From positions 1,054,001-1,118,000 of the forward strand of contig NZ_JAFMSU010000003.1 in the NCBI RefSeq assembly GCF_017916365.1: DNA of 64,000 bases, read 5' to 3'. This document shows, piece after piece, positions 41,874 through 51,183 of the stretch (position 1 is its first letter; each line of letters starts with the position of its first letter). This DNA comes from Rufibacter roseolus. Lineage in GTDB: Bacteria > Bacteroidota > Bacteroidia > Cytophagales > Hymenobacteraceae. Position numbers and translations under genes: made by a program. The notes below the pieces were generated by a model. It was not told the origin of the DNA and did not search any database. It was given only the letters and a program-made list of their open reading frames with translations.

Positions 41874-42563
41874 TTAAATTGAGGTTTTGTCAACTACTAC
41901 ACCAGGACTCATTGTGCTTGACAATGTGATGCTCTTAATATAAGTTCCTTTTGCAGAAGAAGGCTTTAAACGGTTAAGGGTAGCGATTACCTCAGAAGCG
42001 TTTGCAGCAATTTGATCTGGACCGAAGGACACTTTACCAATGCTAGTGTGGATGATACCGGTTTTGTCAACTTTGAAGTCAATTTTACCAGCTTTCACTT
42101 CTTTCACCGCCTTGGCTACGTCTGTTGTTACAGTACCAGCTTTAGGGTTTGGCATTAAGTTACGGGGTCCTAAGATACGGCCCAGTCTACCTACTTTCGC
42201 CATTACAGCCGGCATGGTGATGATTACATCAACATCTGTCCAGCCTTTTTCAATCTTCTGGATATAGTCATCCAGACCTACGAAGTCAGCACCTGCGGCT
42301 TTCGCTTCATCTTCCTTATCAGGAGTGCAAAGCACCAACACACGTACGTCTTTACCGGTTCCATGAGGAAGCGTTACCACGCCTCTCACCATTTGATCAG
42401 CCTTGCGCGGGTCAACACCTAAACGCACATCAATGTCAACGGAAGCATCAAACTTAGTGAAAGTGATTTCTTTTACTACGCCTGCTGCATCTAACAGAGA
42501 GTACTCTTTTTTAGGGTCGTACTTTGCTAAGACTGCTTTTCTGTTTTTAGAAATTCTAGCCAT
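41874..42563 (-). CDS. rplA: Large ribosomal subunit protein uL1
   Basis: 229-residue L1 of the E-site stalk; in many bacteria it represses its own operon by binding the rplK leader. [20 protein letters not shown] and [16 protein letters not shown] are diagnostic. Eleven bases separate it from rplK. Confidence 0.97.
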   Translation of the reverse strand: MARISKNRKAVLAKYDPKKEYSLLDAAGVVKEITFTKFDASVDIDVRLGVDPRKADQMVRGVVTLPHGTGKDVRVLVLCTPDKEDEAKAAGADFVGLDDYIQKIEKGWTDVDVIITMPAVMAKVGRLGRILGPRNLMPNPKAGTVTTDVAKAVKEVKAGKIDFKVDKTGIIHTSIGKVSFGPDQIAANASEVIATLNRLKPSSAKGTYIKSITLSSTMSPGVVVDKTSI

Positions 42564-42574
42564 TTGCTTTTTAA

Positions 42575-43018
42575 TTACTCACTCCAAGGAGCAGTTCCTT
42601 TTACTGTGATACCCATGCTACGTGCGGTACCAGCTACCAAACGCATTGCTGCCTCAACTTTGAACGCATTCAGGTCAGGCATTTTGATTTCAGCGATCTC
42701 GCGAATCTGCTCCCAAGTCACGGAACCTACTTTGTTACGGTTAGGCTCTTTAGATCCGGATTTGATTTTCGCAGCGTCCATCAACAATACTGGAGCGGGA
42801 GGAGTTTTAATTACGAAGTCAAATGACTTGTCTGTGTACATTGTAATCAAAACTGGGCATACTTGGCCGGCCTTATCCTGGGTTCTGGCATTGAACTGCT
42901 TGCAGAACTCCATAATATTAAGACCTTTAGATCCAAGTGCAGGTCCTATCGGCGGTGCTGGATTCGCGGCGCCTCCCTTTACCTGAAGTTTCAGATAACC
43001 TTTTATTTCTTTTGCCAT
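42575..43018 (-). CDS. rplK: Large ribosomal subunit protein uL11
   Basis: 147-residue L11 of the GTPase-associated centre, the thiostrepton site, needed for RelA activation in other bacteria. The Pro-rich N-terminal domain contains [20 protein letters not shown], and the C-terminal rRNA-binding domain ends with the [13 protein letters not shown] signature. Confidence 0.97.
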   Translation of the reverse strand: MAKEIKGYLKLQVKGGAANPAPPIGPALGSKGLNIMEFCKQFNARTQDKAGQVCPVLITMYTDKSFDFVIKTPPAPVLLMDAAKIKSGSKEPNRNKVGSVTWEQIREIAEIKMPDLNAFKVEAAMRLVAGTARSMGITVKGTAPWSE

Positions 43019-43030
43019 TATTATTTATTA

Positions 43031-43588
43031 CTACTGTTCTTTTTCTACTTGCATGTAGTTCAGCTCTACCGGCGTATTCCGCCCGAAGATCTTCACCATT
43101 ACATTCAGCTTGCGACGCTCTTCAAACACCTCTTCTACAGTACCAGAGAAACCGTTGAATGGACCGTCCATTACTTTCACAGTTTCGCCAACAATAAAAG
43201 GAGTCTCCAAAGTTTCCACTTGCTCATCTGTTTCGTCAACCTTTCCTAAGATACGGTTAACTTCAGACATTCTCAGCGGAACCGGCTTCTCGTCTGCTCT
43301 ACCGTTTCCAGAACCCAGGAAGCCAATAACGCCCGGAGTGCTGGTAATCAAGTGCTCTACCTCACCGTTGGAGATATCTGCAAAGATCAACACGTAACCA
43401 GGAAAAAAGCTGCGTTCTCTAACGCGTTTCTTCCCGTTCCGCATTTCATATACTTTCTCTGACGGAATGAGTACCTGCGGCACCATCTCCGTTAAATTAT
43501 GACGTGCTACTTCATTCTCCAGGTAAGACTTTGCTTTCTTCTCCTGGCCTGAAACCGCCCGTACTACATACCATTTTAAATCTGCCAT
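43031..43588 (-). CDS. nusG: Transcription termination/antitermination factor NusG
   Basis: 185-residue NusG. The NGN domain begins LKWYVVRAVSGQEKKAKSYL and contacts RNA polymerase; the KOW domain (about 130-180) has the VGETVKVMDGPFNGFSGTVE motif that binds Rho or S10. Normal length; no extra domain as in the LoaP or UpxY-type paralogues. Confidence 0.97.
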   Translation of the reverse strand: MADLKWYVVRAVSGQEKKAKSYLENEVARHNLTEMVPQVLIPSEKVYEMRNGKKRVRERSFFPGYVLIFADISNGEVEHLITSTPGVIGFLGSGNGRADEKPVPLRMSEVNRILGKVDETDEQVETLETPFIVGETVKVMDGPFNGFSGTVEEVFEERRKLNVMVKIFGRNTPVELNYMQVEKEQ

Positions 43589-43603
43589 TTTCTCCAGCTT
43601 AAA

Positions 43604-43795
43604 TTAGAACTGGTTGTAAAACCAATTCAGGGTGGAGTCGTAAACGAAATCCATAGCACCTACAATGATGGCAAACACAATGGAGCCAACCAAAACCAAC
43701 ATAGAGCTCTTCTGGAGCTCTGAGTAAGTTGGCCAGGTAACCTTGTGCTGCATCTCTTCTACAGCGTCATTGAAAAATTTTGTCAGCTTTCCCAT
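43604..43795 (-). CDS. secE: Protein translocase subunit SecE
   Basis: 63-residue single-membrane-span SecE of the SecYEG translocon. An amphipathic N-terminal helix (KLTKFFNDAVEEMQHKVTWP) with the conserved Trp-Pro is followed by one membrane helix (about 32-55). The start at 43795 is chosen over 43822 because the upstream option would run into tRNA-Trp. Confidence 0.94.
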   Translation of the reverse strand: MGKLTKFFNDAVEEMQHKVTWPTYSELQKSSMLVLVGSIVFAIIVGAMDFVYDSTLNWFYNQF

Positions 43796-43820
43796 TCCTG
43801 ATGCTATTAACTCTATTTGC

Positions 43821-43892
43821 ACGGGAGGTAGGACTCGAACCTACAACCAATGGTTTTGGAGACCACTACTCTACCAATTGAGCTACTCCCGT
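43821..43892 (-). tRNA. tRNA-Trp (anticodon CCA)
   Basis: 72-base cloverleaf on the minus strand. Acceptor ACGGGAG / CTCCCGT, anticodon stem GTGGT / ACCAT around loop CTCCAAA (anticodon CCA), and T-arm GTAGG-TTCGAGT-CCTAC. No encoded CCA tail. First in the run before secE-nusG. Confidence 0.95.
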
Positions 43893-43925
43893 AAAAAAAT
43901 GCACGCCATTCATTTAAATGGAGTG

Positions 43926-43956
43926 CAAATGTATTATTCTTTTCTTAAAAAAACAA
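43926..43956 (-). promoter_or_regulatory. Promoter of the tRNA-Trp-secE-nusG-rplKAJL-rpoBC unit
   Basis: Minus strand: TTG (43956-43954), a 20-base spacer, TACATTTG (43933-43926), 33 bases upstream of tRNA-Trp. The -33 TTG lies at the foot of the tuf terminator stem and the spacer uses its T tract. Confidence 0.7.
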
Positions 43957-43987
43957 GTCCGCCCTACATTTTCAGCAAGGCGGACTT
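43955..43987 (-). terminator. tuf terminator
   Basis: AAGTCCGCC / GGCGGACTT stem with a 15-base loop, then GTTTTTTT on the minus strand, just after the tuf stop. Confidence 0.85.
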
Positions 43988-44000
43988 ATGATTTTAATAA

Positions 44001-45188
44001 TTAGTCAAGGATTTCAGTTACCTGACCAGCACCTACAGTTCTACCACCCTCACGGATAGCGAAACGCAGACCTTTCTCCATCGCTACCTTGTTGATCAGC
44101 TCAACAGTGATAGTGATGTTGTCACCAGGCATAACCATTTCAACACCTTCTGGCAGAGTGATCACACCAGTTACGTCTGTAGTTCTCAGGTAGAACTGTG
44201 GACGGTAGTTGTTGAAGAATGGAGTATGACGTCCACCTTCTTCTTTAGAAAGAACGTAAACCTCAGCTTTGAATTTTTGGTGAGGAGTTACTGAACCTGG
44301 CTTGCAGATAACCATACCACGACGGATATCAGTTTTCTCAATACCACGCAGCAAAAGACCTACGTTGTCACCAGCTTCACCTCTGTCAAGGATCTTGCGG
44401 AACATCTCAACACCAGTTACTGTAGACTTCAGGCCTTCAGCACCCATACCTAAGATGTCAACTTGCTCACCAGAATTGATGATACCACGCTCGATACGGC
44501 CAGTAGCTACTGTACCACGACCAGTGATAGAGAACACGTCCTCAACTGGCATCAAGAATGGAAGGTCAGTCAAACGAGCAGGAATTGGAATGTAGCTATC
44601 AACAGCTGCCATCAATTCTTCAATGGTTTTAACCCATTTCTCATCTCCGTTCAAGCCACCAAGAGCTGAACCTTGGATAACTGGGATGTTATCACCGTCG
44701 AAATCGTAGAAAGAAAGAAGCTCTCTGATTTCCATTTCAACCAGCTCTAACAATTCTGGATCGTCTACCATATCCACTTTGTTCATGAACACAACAAGAG
44801 CAGGAACACCTACCTGACGAGCCAAAAGGATGTGCTCACGAGTTTGTGGCATTGGACCATCTGTAGCGGCAACCACCAGGATAGCACCGTCCATCTGAGC
44901 AGCACCGGTAACCATGTTTTTCACGTAGTCAGCGTGACCTGGGCAGTCAACGTGCGCGTAGTGACGGTTCTCAGTAGCGTACTCAACGTGAGAAGTGTTA
45001 ATAGTAATACCACGCTCTTTTTCTTCAGGAGCGTTGTCAATAGAAGAGAAGTCTCTTTTTGCGGCTAGACCTTTGCTCGCTAAAACCTGAGTAATAGCAG
45101 CAGTCAAGGTTGTTTTGCCGTGGTCAACGTGCCCAATAGTACCGATGTTTACGTGCGGTTTGGAACGATCAAATGTTTCTTTAGCCAT
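44001..45188 (-). CDS. tuf: Elongation factor Tu
   Basis: 395-residue GTPase that delivers aminoacyl-t[12 protein letters not shown] (19-27) is the P-loop, followed by DCPGH and NKVD, with C-terminal domains II and III ending in [20 protein letters not shown]. Single copy in the window; located between tRNA-Thr and tRNA-Trp, a conserved arrangement. Confidence 0.98.
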   Translation of the reverse strand: MAKETFDRSKPHVNIGTIGHVDHGKTTLTAAITQVLASKGLAAKRDFSSIDNAPEEKERGITINTSHVEYATENRHYAHVDCPGHADYVKNMVTGAAQMDGAILVVAATDGPMPQTREHILLARQVGVPALVVFMNKVDMVDDPELLELVEMEIRELLSFYDFDGDNIPVIQGSALGGLNGDEKWVKTIEELMAAVDSYIPIPARLTDLPFLMPVEDVFSITGRGTVATGRIERGIINSGEQVDILGMGAEGLKSTVTGVEMFRKILDRGEAGDNVGLLLRGIEKTDIRRGMVICKPGSVTPHQKFKAEVYVLSKEEGGRHTPFFNNYRPQFYLRTTDVTGVITLPEGVEMVMPGDNITITVELINKVAMEKGLRFAIREGGRTVGAGQVTEILD

Positions 45189-45249
45189 TTTAGAAAGTAT
45201 TTAGTTCTTGGGTGAAACGGTGTATTGTTTGTTAAAAAATACCGCTTGA

Positions 45250-45320
45250 GCCAACGATGGGAATTGAACCCACGACCCCTTCCTTACCAAGGAAGTACTC
45301 TACCCCTGAGCTACGTCGGC
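45250..45320 (-). tRNA. tRNA-Thr (anticodon GGT)
   Basis: 71 bases. Acceptor GCCGACG / CGTTGGC (one wobble), anticodon stem CTTCC / GGAAG with loop TTGGTAA, and T-arm GTGGG-TTCAATT-CCCAT. Sits 61 bases upstream of tuf. Confidence 0.95.
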
Positions 45321-45364
45321 AAAATAAAAGAATGCAGCTTTCGCTGCATTGCTCTCTTTAAAGA

Positions 45365-45436
45365 GCGGGAGACGAGGTTCGAACCCGCGACCTACAGCTT
45401 GGAAGGCTGTCGCTCTACCAGCTGAGCTACTCCCGC
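45365..45436 (-). tRNA. tRNA-Gly (anticodon TCC)
   Basis: 72 bases. Acceptor GCGGGAG / CTCCCGC, anticodon stem ACAGC / GCTGT with loop CTTCCAA, and a standard T-arm. Confidence 0.95.
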
Positions 45437-45510
45437 TTGTTACTGGTAACATCAGAAATCTTCGCGAAACAACCTGTAACCTTGTCTCAATTTCTGACCG
45501 TGTTAAGTGT

Positions 45511-45592
45511 GGGGAGAGAAGGATTCGAACCTTCGAAAGCTTACGCTAACGGAGTTACAGTCCGTCCCATTTGGCCACTCTGGAATCTCCCC
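45511..45592 (-). tRNA. tRNA-Tyr (anticodon GTA)
   Basis: 82 bases with the long variable arm of a class II tRNA. Acceptor GGGGAGA / TCTCCCC, anticodon stem ACGGA / TCCGT with loop CTGTAAC. First RNA of the tRNA-tuf unit. Confidence 0.95.
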
Positions 45593-45652
45593 AATACTGT
45601 TTCAAAGAACCCTAAAACCGAGTTGCGTTGCCGTTTTCGTTCTTAGGAGCTG

Positions 45653-45683
45653 CAAAACTAGTGGGTTTTTCTTCCATGTCAAA
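45653..45683 (-). promoter_or_regulatory. Promoter of the tRNA-Tyr-Gly-Thr-tuf unit
   Basis: Minus strand: TTTG (45683-45680), exactly 19 bases, TAGTTTTG (45660-45653). A full match to the Bacteroidota -33/-7 consensus, 60 bases upstream of tRNA-Tyr. Confidence 0.85.
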
Positions 45684-45707
45684 TATTTCTGCAAATATTT
45701 TTTTCAA

Positions 45708-48236
45708 TCAATTCATTTGGGGGCTCATAATAGAGGCTAATTTAGGGTCTTTAGCGGCCAGTTCCTGCACCTTTTGGCGACGTTCATCGGTCTCGGCCAT
45801 GAGTGTAAGCATTTGAAACGCTGCTTGTTTCACTTCGGCCATGGTCTCTTGCTCTACTACCCGGACCAAGGCTTGCCACCCCCTCTCCTGCCGGTCAATA
45901 TTTTTTTTCAAAAGGAAGGCGCCGAAGCTCTGAACGAAGTAATACAAGGCACCGCCCCGCAGTTTGGAGGCGTTTTTCAGATACCAGGCGTAAAGCTCTT
46001 CTTCCTCACTCTGGGTAAAAGCCGAGGCCAGGGCATTGACCACATCTGGGTTCTTGTATTGGAGAAAAGGCTTCAATCGGTTCAAGTCATGATCACCTTT
46101 GGTCCAGGCGAAGATGGCGGCACTCACTACCTGGTAAGAGGAATCATTCAACCTCCCTTCAATAATCTCCGGTGGCAAGCCGCTCAAGGTACTCAGCACA
46201 TAGGTAGCCGTGGCTCTTACCGCACTGTACGGATCAGTCTCAGCCATACGCTGCACCTGGGCCTGCATGCGCGGGTTCTGCATTGATTCTTTAGACACCA
46301 GCACCTCCAGGCCGGTGGCTCTTATCTTCCAGAAAGGATCCTGTAGGGCTTTCTCCAGCACCTGGTCAATCTGCGTCACAGTAGTATCTCTCAGGTGTTC
46401 CAGGGCATTCGCTTTCGCGGCATAGGCGGTACTGTTCAGGAACTGGGCTGACCACTCGGGCACAGACTTTTCATGGTCTATATTGGCTAGCAGCTTCTGC
46501 GTGGGATCTACCACCACCGCCTCTGGCACGGCCTGCATAGGAAAGGTGAACGCCTGGGTTGCTTTCTCTAGTTGCACCTGCTCCTGCTGCCATTTTCCAT
46601 TCTGGAGCAGAGCAATGGTCAGTGGCATTTTGTACACCGTAGTGCGTAGGGTATCCTGGGTTTGGTTCACCTGCAAGGTCAGGCTCCCATTTTGGTAGGA
46701 ATGGCTTACTTTCAGCTCGGGGTGACCCGGGGTTAGGAACCATTGTTGGAAAAACGGTCGCAAATCGCGCCCTGTTGTTTCTTCAAAAGCCAGGCGCAGT
46801 TTATCAATCTCCACCGGCGAGTACTTGTTCTGAGTCAGGTACAAGTGCAGCGCTGCGAAGAATGCCTCATCCCCTACCTCCTGCCGAAGCATGTGCAGCA
46901 CCCGCCCGCCTTTAGCGTAGGAGTGGCTGTCAAACATGTCTTCCTTGTCTGTGTAATGGAAACGGATCAAAGGCTCTTGTTTGGTTCTGGACTCGGCCAG
47001 GTACTCCAGCAAGGCACTTTGGTGCGTAAGGGCGGCTTCGTCGGGGCCGTATTGGTGCTCAGCCCACAGGTATTCTGAGTAATCGGCAAAGGATTCGTTC
47101 AACGGCAGGTTGGCCCAAGACTCGGTGGTGACCAGATCCCCGAACCATTGGTGGAACAGCTCATGCGCGATGATGTGGTCCCAGTTCTTGTCCAGCAGCT
47201 CGCGACGGTCCTGCTGCACAGATTCCATGAAGGTGGAGGCGGAGGTGTTCTCCATGGCCCCCGAGACGAAGTTCCGGACCACCACCTGCGCGTACTTATC
47301 CCAGGGGAAAGCCACACCTAGCTTCTGGGAGAAGAACTCTAGCATGGCCGGCGTCCGCCCGAAGGTGGCTTTGGCAGTGGCCGCGTACTCCGGCTCCACC
47401 CAGTAACTCACCTCTTTGTTCCGCCATTTATCTTTGATCACCGAGAACTCGCCAATAGCCATCATCACCAGGTACGGTGCATGTGGTTGGGTCATCCGCC
47501 AGTGATCGGTTTTAAGCCCGTTTTTAAGATTTCTGCTGGAAACCAGCGTCCCGTTAGACAGGGTCTTGAACTTGCTTTCCACCGTGATGAAGATGTCCTG
47601 GGTCATCCGCTCGTTAGGCTTGTCAATGGTAGGGAACCAGGCCGAGTTCGCCTCGGTCTCGCCCTGCGTCCAAATCTGCTGGGGCACGCCTTCCTCCTGG
47701 CCCAGAGGGTTGATGAAGTAGAGGCCTTTGTCTGACTGAATAGCCTGGCTGCCATGGGCCTTCAATTCATTTGGCTTGGCGGTGTAAGAGATGTAAACCT
47801 GGAGCGTATCGGTGCGGGTATAGGTTTTGTCTAGCTTCACCGTTAGTTTCTGCTGGTCATAGTCATAGGTCAGCGGCACGGCCTGTTTGCCTTTGAGCAA
47901 AGTCACTTTGTGGATGTCAAAACCCTTGGCGTCCAGCACCACTTGTTGCTGCGGGTAGAAGTACGGCTTTAAGGTAAGGGTGACCTCTCCCAGCAGGTGT
48001 TGCTTCGCCCAGTCAAACCGCACGTTCAGGTTGGTGTGCAACAGATCCATGAGGCGCTCGGCCGAAGGTTGGTAGGGACCGCGGCTTGTGTGGGGCATCT
48101 CCGTAACTACGGAATCTACGGCTATGGCAGCGGTTTCTGAGGCGACAGAGGGCGCGGCTGGCTTCTTCACGGCGCAGCCTGCAGCCGAGCCACACAGCAG
48201 AATGAACAAGAAGCCACGGGAAAGGATGTGATTCAT
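45708..48236 (-). CDS. M1 family aminopeptidase, lipoprotein, with C-terminal HEAT-like region
   Basis: 842-residue zinc aminopeptidase. The start at 48236 gives a lipoprotein signal with Cys21 in GSAAGC; the frame is open 150 bases further but lacks signal features. GAMEN (326-330), the zinc site H358-E359-x2-H362 and the third ligand Glu381 are all present, so it should be active. The last 250 or so residues are helical repeats (HEAT-like), as in larger M1 enzymes. Likely anchored in the cell envelope and trims peptides. Divergent from the biotin carrier gene. Confidence 0.9.
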   Translation of the reverse strand: MNHILSRGFLFILLCGSAAGCAVKKPAAPSVASETAAIAVDSVVTEMPHTSRGPYQPSAERLMDLLHTNLNVRFDWAKQHLLGEVTLTLKPYFYPQQQVVLDAKGFDIHKVTLLKGKQAVPLTYDYDQQKLTVKLDKTYTRTDTLQVYISYTAKPNELKAHGSQAIQSDKGLYFINPLGQEEGVPQQIWTQGETEANSAWFPTIDKPNERMTQDIFITVESKFKTLSNGTLVSSRNLKNGLKTDHWRMTQPHAPYLVMMAIGEFSVIKDKWRNKEVSYWVEPEYAATAKATFGRTPAMLEFFSQKLGVAFPWDKYAQVVVRNFVSGAMENTSASTFMESVQQDRRELLDKNWDHIIAHELFHQWFGDLVTTESWANLPLNESFADYSEYLWAEHQYGPDEAALTHQSALLEYLAESRTKQEPLIRFHYTDKEDMFDSHSYAKGGRVLHMLRQEVGDEAFFAALHLYLTQNKYSPVEIDKLRLAFEETTGRDLRPFFQQWFLTPGHPELKVSHSYQNGSLTLQVNQTQDTLRTTVYKMPLTIALLQNGKWQQEQVQLEKATQAFTFPMQAVPEAVVVDPTQKLLANIDHEKSVPEWSAQFLNSTAYAAKANALEHLRDTTVTQIDQVLEKALQDPFWKIRATGLEVLVSKESMQNPRMQAQVQRMAETDPYSAVRATATYVLSTLSGLPPEIIEGRLNDSSYQVVSAAIFAWTKGDHDLNRLKPFLQYKNPDVVNALASAFTQSEEEELYAWYLKNASKLRGGALYYFVQSFGAFLLKKNIDRQERGWQALVRVVEQETMAEVKQAAFQMLTLMAETDERRQKVQELAAKDPKLASIMSPQMN

Positions 48237-48248
48237 GTAATGATTTAT

Positions 48249-48256
48249 TAACTTTG
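48249..48256 (+). promoter_or_regulatory. Candidate -7 box (TAACTTTG) for the biotin carrier gene
   Basis: TAnnTTTG on the plus strand, 62 bases before the ATG at 48319, in the divergent gap. No clear -33 box. Confidence 0.4.
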
Positions 48257-48318
48257 GGAACTCAAGTTGTGAATTTATTTCACACGTACGGTAAATTACT
48301 GTCTCTAACCCCGCCAAC

Positions 48319-48813
48319 ATGCTACAGGTAAAATCGGCTGCCGCCACCTGGCAAGTAGTTCTGGAGAAAAACCAGATTCTTCTCAACGATGCTCCATTTA
48401 CCTGGGATTTGCTTCCCCTCAGCCCTACTTCCTTCCATATTTTGAAAGACGGTCGCTCCTATACCGCCGAGCTGCTGCAGGCTGACCCGGAAACCAAAAC
48501 CTTCCAGATCAAGGTCAACGGCAATGTGCATACGTTACAGGTCCAGGACCGGATGGATTTGCTGCTGGAGAGTCTGGGCATGGGTCAGGCGCTGGCGCAC
48601 AAGATCAATGACATCAAGGCACCTATGCCGGGCCTTATCATTGACATCAAAGTACAGCCGGGCCAGGAAGTAAAGAAAGGAGACTCCATCCTTATCCTGG
48701 AAGCCATGAAGATGGAGAACATCATCAAGTCTCCCGGCGACGGCGTGGTGTCTGAGGTGAAGGTAACCACCAGGCAGAACGTGGAGAAAAACCAGGTATT
48801 GATCGTATTTTAA
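48319..48813 (+). CDS. Biotin carboxyl carrier-type protein
   Basis: 164-residue protein with a C-terminal biotinyl/lipoyl domain (about 95-164). The biotin attachment motif EAMKMEN has Lys131. The N-terminal half is a strand-rich part (about 1-90) typical of carrier subunits paired with acyl-CoA carboxylases or decarboxylases in Bacteroidota. The matching carboxylase or transferase gene is not next to it, so whether it serves acetyl-, propionyl- or methylmalonyl-CoA metabolism is open. Confidence 0.85.
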   Translation: MLQVKSAAATWQVVLEKNQILLNDAPFTWDLLPLSPTSFHILKDGRSYTAELLQADPETKTFQIKVNGNVHTLQVQDRMDLLLESLGMGQALAHKINDIKAPMPGLIIDIKVQPGQEVKKGDSILILEAMKMENIIKSPGDGVVSEVKVTTRQNVEKNQVLIVF

Positions 48814-48822
48814 AGAATATTC

Positions 48823-48860
48823 CGTTTTGGGCCTGTTTTGTGAAAAGCGGGCCCAAAACG
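48823..48860. repeat. Intergenic palindrome, copy j (best preserved)
   Basis: Outer arms CGTTTTGGGCC and GGCCCAAAACG are perfect reverse complements; the centre is TGTTTTGTGAAAAGCG. It lies 9 bases after the biotin carrier stop. Confidence 0.8.
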
Positions 48861-48900
48861 TGTATAGACCCGTGTCACTAACTATTACTATTTTATAAGC

Positions 48901-49608
48901 ATGCGATTCAAAAGAATTCTATTGAAGCTCAGCGGAGAGTCCTTGATGGGCGAACAGCAATATGGGATTGACACCAACATGCTGGTGCAGTACGCCGAAG
49001 AGATTAAATCTGCCGTAGATCTTGGCGCCGAGGTGGCCGTAGTGATTGGTGGAGGAAACATTTTCAGGGGCGTGCAGGCCGAGTCTGTTGGATTGGACCG
49101 CGTGCAGGGCGACTACATGGGTATGCTGGCTACCGTAATCAACAGCATGGCGTTGCAGAGCGCGCTGGAGAAAGTGGGTATCTTCACCCGTTTGCTTTCT
49201 GGTATCAACATCCAGCAGGTGTGTGAGCCTTACATCCGCCGCCGCGCCATGCGCCACCTGGAGAAAGGCCGCGTAGTGATCTTCGGGGCGGGTACCGGTA
49301 ACCCTTACTTCACCACAGATTCTGCCGCTTCTCTGCGGGCCATTGAGATTGAGGCCGATGTGGTGCTGAAAGGTACCCGTGTAGACGGCATCTACTCCGC
49401 TGACCCGGAGAAAGATTCCTCAGCCGTGCGGTACCAGGACATCACCTTTGAAGAGGTTTTTGAAAAAGGCCTCAACGTAATGGACATGACTGCGTTTACC
49501 CTTTGCAAGGAAAACAACTTGCCTATTGTGGTGTTTGACATTAACACGCCGGGCAACCTTGCCAAACTGATTAAAGGCGAGCGTGTAGGAACCTTGGTTT
49601 CTATGTAA
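48901..49608 (+). CDS. pyrH: UMP kinase
   Basis: 235-residue hexameric UMP kinase of the amino acid kinase fold, making UDP for pyrimidine nucleotides. [11 protein letters not shown] at the start, [10 protein letters not shown], and [19 protein letters not shown] are typical. Followed by frr, the widespread pyrH-frr pair. Confidence 0.97.
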   Translation: MRFKRILLKLSGESLMGEQQYGIDTNMLVQYAEEIKSAVDLGAEVAVVIGGGNIFRGVQAESVGLDRVQGDYMGMLATVINSMALQSALEKVGIFTRLLSGINIQQVCEPYIRRRAMRHLEKGRVVIFGAGTGNPYFTTDSAASLRAIEIEADVVLKGTRVDGIYSADPEKDSSAVRYQDITFEEVFEKGLNVMDMTAFTLCKENNLPIVVFDINTPGNLAKLIKGERVGTLVSM

Positions 49609-49725
49609 TTACAGGTCTTGCTGCCCCGGCAGTGGATTTTACAGAATTAAATCAGAAATTTGTGCCGCCCTTTGGCGTTTGCTACGGTGGTACCGTTTAG
49701 TCATCTTTCTAAATCAGAAAACCCA

Positions 49726-50289
49726 ATGACCGAAGAAATTAACTTTTATTTGAGCGAAGCCGAGGAGTCAATGCAGAAATCGGTGCAGCACACTAGTGTA
49801 GAATTAACCAAAATCAGAGCCGGCAAAGCGTCCCCTGCCATGGTAGAGGACCTGCGCGTAGATTACTACGGCACGCCAACCCCCATCTCGCAGGTGGCCA
49901 ACATCATGACCCCAGATGCCCGTACGCTTATGATCAAGCCTTGGGAGAAGAACATGGTGGCTGAGATTGGCAAAGCCATCAAGAACAGCGACCTGGGCCT
50001 GAACCCCATGACTGAGGCAGACGGCATCCGGTTGAACATCCCGGCCCTGACCGAGGAGCGTCGCCGCGAGCTGGTAAAGCAAGCCAAGAACGAGACCGAA
50101 AGCGGTAAAATCCGCGTGCGTAACATCCGTAAAGACGTGAACGACTCGCTGCGCAAACTGCAGAAAGAAGGCACCTCTGAAGATGCGGTGAAAGACGCCG
50201 AAGGCAAAGTACAGAAACTGACCGATGCCTACATTGTGAAACTGGATGAGCTTCTGTCTAAGAAAGAGGCCGAGATCATGACCATCTAA
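49726..50289 (+). CDS. frr: Ribosome recycling factor
   Basis: 187-residue RRF, which with EF-G splits post-termination ribosomes. Segments RAGKASPAMVEDLRVDYYG and PALTEERRRELVKQAKNETE are typical. The ATG at 49726 (MTEEINFYLSEAEESM) gives the family length; an upstream in-frame codon adds 22 unlikely residues. Confidence 0.97.
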   Translation: MTEEINFYLSEAEESMQKSVQHTSVELTKIRAGKASPAMVEDLRVDYYGTPTPISQVANIMTPDARTLMIKPWEKNMVAEIGKAIKNSDLGLNPMTEADGIRLNIPALTEERRRELVKQAKNETESGKIRVRNIRKDVNDSLRKLQKEGTSEDAVKDAEGKVQKLTDAYIVKLDELLSKKEAEIMTI

Positions 50290-50296
50290 GGTTTTG

Positions 50297-50332
50297 CGTT
50301 CCAGGTCTGTTTTAAGGAAAACAGGTTAAAAA
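50297..50332. repeat. Intergenic palindrome, copy k
   Basis: GCGTTCCAGGTCTGTTTT and AAAACAGGTTAAAAA arms around AAGG, 7 bases after frr and just before its terminator. Confidence 0.65.
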
Positions 50333-50370
50333 GAGAAGGCCCCGCACTTGACAGTGCGGGGCCTTCTCTT
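50331..50370. terminator. Bidirectional terminator after frr
   Basis: 18-bp perfect stem (50331-50348 with 50353-50370), TGAC loop, flanking A and T tracts. Confidence 0.92.
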
Positions 50371-50395
50371 TTATGGGAATTTGAAAAAGTAAGCT

Positions 50396-50800
50396 TTACG
50401 CCGGAATGGCCGCCAACCACCTTTGGGCCTCGGTCAGGCTGTCAAACACTTCGATGCCGGTGGTGTCATAGGTGAAGCGCAGGGATTTGTCTGTAGACAA
50501 CCGGCTGAACATGCTGGGCGAGTACACCCAGGCAAAAGACACCATACCGGCCTGCCGCATGCGCGGAAACCAGTCTGAGCCCACCCACTCCGCCGCACTG
50601 GACCAGATGCCCTCCACATGGGTGTTGTCATTAAGGACTTTGTAGCAATTGAATTGCGCCATGGCCTCTAGAATACGCTCGCAGCCATCCTGTACAGATT
50701 GTTTTGTCTGGAAACCAATCCAATCTGCGTTGATGTACTGCTGGTTCTGGTGATAGGTGATAGAAATATAGGTATCCTGGAAGAAGGTGATGGAACTCAT
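50396..50800 (-). CDS. Small cytoplasmic protein, possibly STAS/SpoIIAA-like
   Basis: 134-residue protein with no signal peptide. The pattern of alternating strands and helices, with WxG-type motifs (SSAAEWVGSDWFPRMRQAG) and a closing FDSLTEAQRWLAAIP helix, resembles the STAS-like proteins of Hymenobacteraceae, but this is an impression rather than a motif match. Monocistronic, converging on frr. Confidence 0.6.
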   Translation of the reverse strand: MSSITFFQDTYISITYHQNQQYINADWIGFQTKQSVQDGCERILEAMAQFNCYKVLNDNTHVEGIWSSAAEWVGSDWFPRMRQAGMVSFAWVYSPSMFSRLSTDKSLRFTYDTTGIEVFDSLTEAQRWLAAIPA

Positions 50801-51183
50801 TGTCAGGGGGTAGTCCTTCAGTTTGTCTGTCTGGGAAAGAAAGCAAATTACACTACTTTCCTGAGAGAACCAAGTACTTATACGCTAAAAAATATGGTTA
50901 TTTTAACTCATTCGTTGACTAAACCTTGTTTTAACGCCCTTTAGAATAAAAGGTTTCCCATATTTATCCACATACCGGTAAATAGCAAAAAGTAAGTAGC
51001 GTAGAAGAAACAACTAAGCACGATGCTTTCCCTTAACTGGCCTGATCTTCCACTAATCTGCGATTTTCAAGGTTTTCAAATGGCTTGAAACTCAAAAAAT
51101 TTGAAAAACAAAAACCGGCGTTCTGGGCTCCTTTTAGAAAAAGGATGCCTAAAACGCCGGCTTATGGCAATTGATTTCTTCTA
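50801..51183. other. Intergenic region, 383 bases
   Basis: AT-rich, with no open frame that looks real and no convincing promoter. Its right end holds the nadD terminator hairpin at 51115-51160. Confidence 0.7.
51115..51160 (-). terminator. Terminator after nadD, palindrome-family copy l
   Basis: CCGGCGTT / AACGCCGG outer arms with an inner GGCTCCTTTTAG / AAAAGGATGCC pairing; TTTTTG follows on the minus strand. It combines the palindrome layout with a real terminator. Confidence 0.75.

Noticed and set aside
45593-45707. Additional tRNA between tRNA-Tyr and the M1 peptidase
   Set aside because: No cloverleaf can be formed; the region is the promoter.
48237-48386. N-terminal extension of the M1 peptidase to 48386
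   Set aside because: It would bury the lipoprotein signal 50 residues inside and overlap the divergent biotin carrier gene.
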